Below, piece after piece: positions 22,445-25,253 of a stretch of DNA of 25,253 nt; position 1 is the first letter of the stretch, and each line of letters opens with the position of its first letter. Below the pieces are notes generated by a model. The model searched no databases. It worked only from the letters and a program-made list of their open reading frames with translations, and was not told where the DNA came from. Location: IMG/VR virus record IMGVR_UViG_3300042445_003597, positions 1 through 25,253 of that record; one strand, 5' to 3'. The position numbers were made by a program, and so were the translations under genes. Source of the DNA: a virus.

Positions 22445-22611
22445 GCTCCGCAAACTTATTGAACTCGCTCCGCTCGTACAATTTGCATAGAAAGCGGGGA
22501 CGGCTGGAATGATGATGCTGATGATGCCGGCTCTGCTGATGATGCTGTCACTGCTGATCCTGATGGGGAAGCTTGCAGAGCATTGAGTACAGTAGTACTT
22601 ACATCGATGCT
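22445..22611 (+). repeat. Modular intergenic repeat, copy D
   Basis: GCTCCGC-N15-GCTCCGC (22445-22473), then CATAGAAAG and the ACGGCTGGAA box (22485-22514, 19 bp identical to copy C over GGGGACGGCTGGAATGATG), a GATG-rich tract, and a degenerate TTGAGTACAGTAGTAC element (22562-22611). TTGAGT 22583-22588 with 17 bp to GATGCT 22606-22611 could be the promoter for the gene at 22699. Confidence 0.75.
22509..22586 (+). CDS. Possible Met-rich hydrophobic micropeptide (copy D)
   Basis: 25 codons directly after the ACGGCTGGAA box, starting MMMLMMPALLMMLSLLILMG and ending in KLAEH. It is almost entirely Met/Leu, a clear potential TM helix, and parallels the frame in copy B (MMPMMLVMLVAF...). No convincing Shine-Dalgarno sequence is present. 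GATG repeats can give Met-rich frames by chance, so confidence is low. Confidence 0.32.
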   Translation: MMMLMMPALLMMLSLLILMGKLAEH

Positions 22612-22619
22612 AGACATTA
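22607..22619 (+). promoter_or_regulatory. ATRCTAGACANTA-type site
   Basis: ATGCTAGACATTA, matching 11 of 13 bases of the half-site region at 19294-19306. It coincides with the predicted -10/start of the transcript for 22699. Could be an XRE operator or simply a promoter motif. Confidence 0.35.
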
Positions 22620-22653
22620 GCAAGGTGCAACAAAAAACAAAAAAATTCATGCA

Positions 22654-22670
22654 AGCCAAACAGTTTGGCT
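22654..22670. promoter_or_regulatory. Inverted repeat upstream of 22699
   Basis: AGCCAAAC-A-GTTTGGCT, a perfect 8-bp inverted repeat around one base, 28 bp before the ATG in the leader. It fits an operator or a small RNA hairpin. Confidence 0.45.
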
Positions 22671-22676
22671 AGCTAA

Positions 22677-22696
22677 GTTGCTTTTGAAAGGAGCAA
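22677..22696 (+). repeat. Shared 20-bp ribosome-site repeat, copy 1
   Basis: GTTGCTTTTGAAAGGAGCAA, identical over 20 bp to 25149-25168. It contains the Shine-Dalgarno AAAGGAG, and TTGCT/AGCAA can pair to enclose it. The ATG follows after 2 bases here and after 5 in copy 2. Confidence 0.75.
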
Positions 22697-22698
22697 GC

Positions 22699-22866
22699 AT
22701 GTCTAAGTTATTCAAGGTTGTTTTACAGAGCGATGCTGAGTCGTTCGAGCGTGTTATTGAGGCTGAGTCTTCGGAGCGTGCTGTTGTGTTGGCTGGGGTG
22801 CCTTATGAGGGTTTCTCTGCTGACTTTGTTTCTGTTGTTGACATTACTGATTTCAAAGAGATTTAA
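22699..22866 (+). CDS. Small DpnD/PcfM-like fold protein, unknown
   Basis: 55 aa from ATG 22699 (the ribosome site AAAGGAG fixes the start; an upstream ATG at 22678 lies before it). Sequence style KLFKVVLQSDAESFERVIEAESSERAVVLA matches the V-x-A-E-S-x-x-x-A pattern of the gene at 21330, suggesting related folds. Followed 11 bp later by the next gene with its own ribosome site. Confidence 0.68.
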   Translation: MSKLFKVVLQSDAESFERVIEAESSERAVVLAGVPYEGFSADFVSVVDITDFKEI

Positions 22867-22877
22867 GGAGTAAAAGA

Positions 22878-23402
22878 ATGACGATTATCAATTTGAAGGA
22901 TGCGGACAAGCTTGGTGCTTTTAAGAACCAGACGCATCAGGAGCGCCGTGTGCAGGCTATTCGCAAGGTGTTGTTGGAGAATGTGGATAAGTTTGAGGAG
23001 GCTGGTTGGGCTTTTGATGCTGACCGGTTTGCGGTGTGGTTGGAGGCTACTCAGTGGTTTGTGTCTTCTTCTTCGACTAATGCTTCGTTTCACAATGTTC
23101 CGTATGGTGCTGAGCCTTCTGAGGGTGCGTTGGATTTTAATAAGCCGGAGACGATCTTGGCTCAGGCTTTGGTGCTTGTTGAGCGTGAGGCTGAGGAGTT
23201 TCATGGTGAGTTTGATTCGCCTGCTGACTTTGTTGAGGCGTCTTGGTACTCGATGAACGGTGAGCAGGCTGTTCCGGATGACTTGAAGTGGGTTATTGAT
23301 TGGGGTAAGTTGTGGGAGGGTTCTTGGTCTTATGAGACTTTGGATGTTCCTGTGTTTGATAGGGATGGTAAGTTTCGTCATTTCTTTTGGGCTAATAACT
23401 AG
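22878..23402 (+). CDS. Early-region protein, unknown (174 aa)
   Basis: 174 aa with a good ribosome site (AAGGAG, 8 nt). Helical N-terminal part (RVQAIRKVLLENVDKFEEAGWAFDADRFAVWLEATQWF), acidic middle, aromatic C-terminus (WGKLWEGSWSYETLDVPVFDRDG...FFWANN). No family recognised. Codons are very G/T-rich at the third base. Followed by a terminator-like hairpin. Confidence 0.7.
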   Translation: MTIINLKDADKLGAFKNQTHQERRVQAIRKVLLENVDKFEEAGWAFDADRFAVWLEATQWFVSSSSTNASFHNVPYGAEPSEGALDFNKPETILAQALVLVEREAEEFHGEFDSPADFVEASWYSMNGEQAVPDDLKWVIDWGKLWEGSWSYETLDVPVFDRDGKFRHFFWANN

Positions 23403-23417
23403 TAGTATTTTGTTTGT

Positions 23418-23446
23418 GGGGGCGGGATGGTCTCGCCCCCTTTATT
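23418..23446 (+). terminator. Terminator/attenuator before 23465
   Basis: Stem GGGGGCG / CGCCCCC (23418-23424, 23434-23440), 9-nt loop, followed by TTTATTTG. The T-run is partial, so read-through into 23465 is possible. Confidence 0.7.
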
Positions 23447-23464
23447 TGAAAGGTAGTAAAAATT

Positions 23465-23911
23465 ATGCATGGTAAGTTAACTCCTCGAAGCTTCGAATGG
23501 AATGACACTACGTTGTTGACGGTTCGCCCTTCGGTGACTATTGGTAGTTTGGTTGATTTGATTCAGCAAGGCTATGAGTCTGCTTGTGGTTATTGGTTTG
23601 ACGAAGGCTTCCAGATTACTGATGTGAAGCGTCGCGTGTTTGAAGGTCAGGATTTGAAGGGCTTTAAGTATGTGACGTCGTTTACGTTGGTTGACACTGA
23701 GGGTGTGGTGAAGGATGCCGGCGCTCATTATGTGGTGAACGCTGACACTATCAAGAAGGGTATTGAGCGTGTGTTGAAGGATGGTGGTGGTGTGCGTTCT
23801 GATTTGGTTGCTCAGGTTCAGTCGATTGTTACTGGCGACCCTGACATTGATGATGAGGCGTGTGATGTGATCATTCAGCTTGGTGTGTTTGATGATGTTG
23901 TTTTTGGTTAA
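23465..23911 (+). CDS. Conserved phage hypothetical protein (D-x-E-x-x-D-x-I-x-Q-x-x-x-F-x-x-V-x-G family)
   Basis: 148 aa, ribosome site GAAAGG. The N-terminal part includes GSLVDLIQQGYESACGYWFDEGF and later TLVDTEGVVKDAGAHYVVNADTIKKGIERVL. The C-terminus DIDDEACDVIIQLGVFDDVVFG matches the ending (D-x-E-x-x-D-x-I-V-Q-x-x-x-F-G-E-V-V-Y-G) of a small protein family common in actinophages and aquatic phages. No function known to me. Confidence 0.74.
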   Translation: MHGKLTPRSFEWNDTTLLTVRPSVTIGSLVDLIQQGYESACGYWFDEGFQITDVKRRVFEGQDLKGFKYVTSFTLVDTEGVVKDAGAHYVVNADTIKKGIERVLKDGGGVRSDLVAQVQSIVTGDPDIDDEACDVIIQLGVFDDVVFG

Positions 23912-23926
23912 TCCGTAGGGCGAAAG

Positions 23927-23974
23927 ATCCCCTCGATTCTGGTGTGTGTGCCAGTTTCGAGGGGATTTTTTTTT
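23927..23974 (+). terminator. Strong terminator after 23465-23911
   Basis: Stem ATCCCCTCGA / TCGAGGGGAT, with an inner CTGG/CCAG pairing in the loop, then nine Ts. Confidence 0.94.
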
Positions 23975-24214
23975 GTCTTGTTTTGGTGTTTCCGTATCGG
24001 GTGGACTTTAGGAAGGTTACTCATGCATAATCGACTCATGAGTCGATGATTGATGAGTAGGTAGTTTCTATAGAACCGGACTTGAAATCGGCAATTCGGG
24101 GCATTTAAAGGGCTTTTTGGGGTGCTTTTTTTGGGTGTGTGTCGTTTTTTGGCATGTTATCCTCGAATGAGTAGATGATAGATGATCATGTGCTCATTGA
24201 AGGAAAGAGGTCTT
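23975..24214. other. Non-coding control region before the HTH gene
   Basis: No gene is supported between 23912 and 24214 (303 bp). Besides the terminator it holds an 18-bp palindrome (24030-24047) next to a -10-like CATAAT (24025-24030), two copies of GATGATNGATGA (24045-24056 and 24174-24185), a T-rich stretch (24111-24150) and a tRNA-Ser(UGA) anticodon-arm look-alike (24075-24094). Likely promoter/operator region of the HTH gene and possibly an attachment site. Confidence 0.5.
24030..24047. promoter_or_regulatory. 18-bp perfect palindrome (operator candidate)
   Basis: ATCGACTCATGAGTCGAT reads the same on both strands. It directly abuts a -10-like CATAAT (24025-24030), so a bound dimer would block transcription. 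The downstream HTH gene (24215) is the obvious candidate binder. Confidence 0.6.
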
Positions 24215-24823
24215 ATGACTACGTATCACCCTCGTTTTGGGGAGCTTTTAACCAGTAAAGAAGTAACCGTTTTAACCGGTTTGACTTTGAACCAGTTGCG
24301 TAATTCTCGCGCCCGCAACAGTGGGTTACCGTTCGTGAAACAGGGTGGCTCTTGTTGGTATCGGCGCGCTGATGTTGATGCTTGGGTTGAGTTGAATGGT
24401 GGCGCTCAGTGGGAGTATGTGATCCCTGAGGGCTCCATTGAGACACCTTTGGAGAACGCTGAGGCTTCCGGCGTCCGGTCTGAACAACTAATCAAGTTGG
24501 CTGGCATCACTACCCGCAACTCGTTCACCAAATGGTATACGTGGTTGTTGGAGGATACCGGTTTTGATTATGCAGATATTTATGGCAGGGTGCGCGATTA
24601 CCAGATTGAGTTCCATAAGGAGTTGACTGGGGAAGATCTTACGGAGTTGTTCCCTACTTTGGTTGAGTTCAATTTGATGCGTGCGAAGGATCCGTTCCGG
24701 TTTTGGGGTGCGTTCACTTATGCGGTGCGTAAGGTTGTTGCTGAGGTGTCTGGTTGGGATGTTTCGGATGCTGAGGTGACTGGGGCTCCGGTTGGCGATG
24801 TACCTCCAAACAAGTTAGACTAA
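24215..24823 (+). CDS. HTH protein, excisionase/MerR-like N-terminal domain
   Basis: 202 aa from ATG 24215 (AGGAAAGAGG precedes it; an ATG at 24182 has no ribosome site). Residues about 10-60 read LLTSKEVTVLTGLTLNQLRNSRARNSGLPFVKQGGSCWYRRADVDAWVEL, the winged-HTH layout of excisionases and other helix-turn-helix-17 proteins (T-x-K-E-V-x-x-x-x-G, R-x-S-R..., Y-R-x-x-D-V-x-A-W). The C-terminal 130 residues are helical, with an unrecognised region containing YTWLLEDTGFDYADIYGRVRDYQIEFHKELTGEDL. It could direct excision, copy control or repression; no integrase is seen nearby in the window. Confidence 0.7.
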   Translation: MTTYHPRFGELLTSKEVTVLTGLTLNQLRNSRARNSGLPFVKQGGSCWYRRADVDAWVELNGGAQWEYVIPEGSIETPLENAEASGVRSEQLIKLAGITTRNSFTKWYTWLLEDTGFDYADIYGRVRDYQIEFHKELTGEDLTELFPTLVEFNLMRAKDPFRFWGAFTYAVRKVVAEVSGWDVSDAEVTGAPVGDVPPNKLD

Positions 24824-24835
24824 GGGTATTGGTTT

Positions 24836-24873
24836 GAGGGAGCTTCGTGGACGGCGGGGCTCCCTCTCTTTTT
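24836..24873 (+). terminator. Terminator after HTH gene
   Basis: 8-bp stem GAGGGAGC / GCTCCCTC (24836-24843, 24859-24866), 15-nt loop, then TCTTTTTT. Confidence 0.88.
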
Positions 24874-24885
24874 TGAGGAGTGGAC

Positions 24886-25101
24886 ATGGTTCGTGGTGAT
24901 ATGAAGGTTTGGTTGCAGGCGTCTGGATGGAAGTTTGATTCGAAGGGGAAGCGTTGGTTGAAGGGTGATTTGGTTTTGTGGGTTGAGTCGAGCCTGATTG
25001 ATTCTGATCGGTTGACTTGGTTGTTGACTGATGGGAAGGTGAAGTTGGGGTCGGGTTCTGGCGTTACCGAAACGTTACAATCTTTTTTGCAGAATGTGTA
25101 G
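24886..25101 (+). CDS. Small basic protein, unknown
   Basis: 71 aa from ATG 24886, with GAGGAG five bases before it; the GTG at 24880 would overlap the ribosome site. The sequence has regular Trp/Lys/Leu spacing (MKVWLQASGWKFDSKGKRWLKGDLVLWVE...RLTWLLTDGKVKLG). No family recognised. It begins 12 bp after the terminator. Confidence 0.65.
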   Translation: MVRGDMKVWLQASGWKFDSKGKRWLKGDLVLWVESSLIDSDRLTWLLTDGKVKLGSGSGVTETLQSFLQNV

Positions 25102-25122
25102 TTCAGTGTCATTGCCATCTGC

Positions 25123-25135
25123 TAGTGTCTAGTAT
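25123..25135 (-). promoter_or_regulatory. ATRCTAGACANTA-type site, inverted
   Basis: On the minus strand ATACTAGACACTA, 12 of 13 matches to 19294-19306. It lies 39 bp before the last gene. Confidence 0.35.
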
Positions 25136-25148
25136 GTAAGTTAAATTA

Positions 25149-25168
25149 GTTGCTTTTGAAAGGAGCAA
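25149..25168 (+). repeat. Shared 20-bp ribosome-site repeat, copy 2
   Basis: Same 20 bases as 22677-22696, here 5 bp before ATG 25174. See copy 1 for structure. Confidence 0.75.
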
Positions 25169-25173
25169 AGCTT

Positions 25174-25253
25174 ATGGCTACAAATGATTTAGAGGTAAAG
25201 GTTCCGGTTGAGGTTATCAACTTTTGTGAGTGGGAGGCTATCGGTCAGATCTT
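25174..25253 (+). CDS. Gene start at window end (partial), unknown
   Basis: The start ATG is fixed by the AAAGGAG ribosome site of the shared repeat. The 26 visible residues (MATNDLEVKVPVEVINFCEW...) do not identify a family. It continues beyond the window. Confidence 0.7.
   Translation, partial: MATNDLEVKVPVEVINFCEWEAIGQI

Noticed and set aside
22456-22659. Minus-strand 67-codon frame over repeat copy D
   Set aside because: Ser/Ala-rich low-complexity complement of the GATG tract, no ribosome site.
24182-24214. Upstream ATG of the HTH gene
   Set aside because: No ribosome site before it; AGGAAAGAGG fits the ATG at 24215, where the conserved HTH sequence begins shortly after.
1-25253. CRISPR arrays, rRNA or complete tRNA genes
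   Set aside because: No regularly spaced identical repeats, no cloverleaf with CCA-type end seen; the only tRNA-like piece is the partial arm at 24075-24094.
1-25253. Insertion sequences or transposases
   Set aside because: No transposase-like product and no terminal inverted repeats with target duplications were recognised.

Overview
This window is part of a tailed-phage genome, most likely a short-tailed (podovirus-like) phage of a low- to mid-GC actinobacterium. The phage assignment is firm: portal C-terminus, scaffold, HK97-fold-like major capsid protein, gp4/SU10-type tail adaptor, nozzle-like protein, two giant internal-virion-type proteins, and a lysis cassette with an M23 endolysin. 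The actinobacterial host is an inference. It rests on promoters placed for leaderless mRNAs (a TANNNT box exactly 6 nt before the ATG at 2657 and 7302) and on a 16-bp bacterial chromosomal-type parS site. The large terminase subunit, DNA polymerase and any integrase are not in the window.

Layout. 1-7270 (+): head and connector genes (portal end, scaffold, terminator, parS and capsid promoter, capsid, terminator, small protein, adaptor, nozzle, small virion-like proteins). 7302-14928 (+): two giant proteins of 1358 and 1185 aa, then a 72-aa Cys-containing protein and a bidirectional terminator at 15151-15178. 15195-19270 (-): one tightly coupled operon read leftward, in the order tandem-XRE regulator, small-terminase-like protein, fibre-like protein, coiled-coil/TM lysis protein, M23 endolysin, two-TM holin, three basic small proteins and a 13-residue Cys/Lys peptide. 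19293-19412: divergent control region with a symmetric operator/promoter and a hairpin. 19413-19649 (-): a lone Zn-finger-like gene. 19764-25253 (+): accessory/early region of small genes in short overlapping clusters separated by strong hairpin terminators, many of them Cys-rich. A HTH (excisionase/MerR-like) gene at 24215 follows a 303-bp non-coding region with an 18-bp perfect palindrome.

How it fits together. The + strand left half builds head, connector, nozzle and injected proteins. The - strand operon seems to combine a regulator, a packaging-type protein, the receptor fibre and lysis. The right half looks like the early/host-takeover region. Its three plus-strand gene clusters are each headed by a modular intergenic repeat (a GC-rich ACGGCTGGAA box, a GATG-rich tract, then a TTGAGTA box).

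The most unusual observation is the perfect consensus parS (TGTTTCACGTGAAACA) at 1220-1235. It is wedged between a terminator and the predicted capsid promoter with no ParB gene in view, which suggests the phage uses the host ParB. Other candidates for new biology are the 13-aa CxxC/CxC peptide, the modular repeats with possible Met-rich hydrophobic micropeptides, and a conserved HDxFGH / TExRGQNSW domain inside the 1358-aa protein. Base skew on the + strand is C-rich across both orientations of genes up to about 19.3 kb and becomes G-rich further right, which hints at a replication origin in the divergent region.
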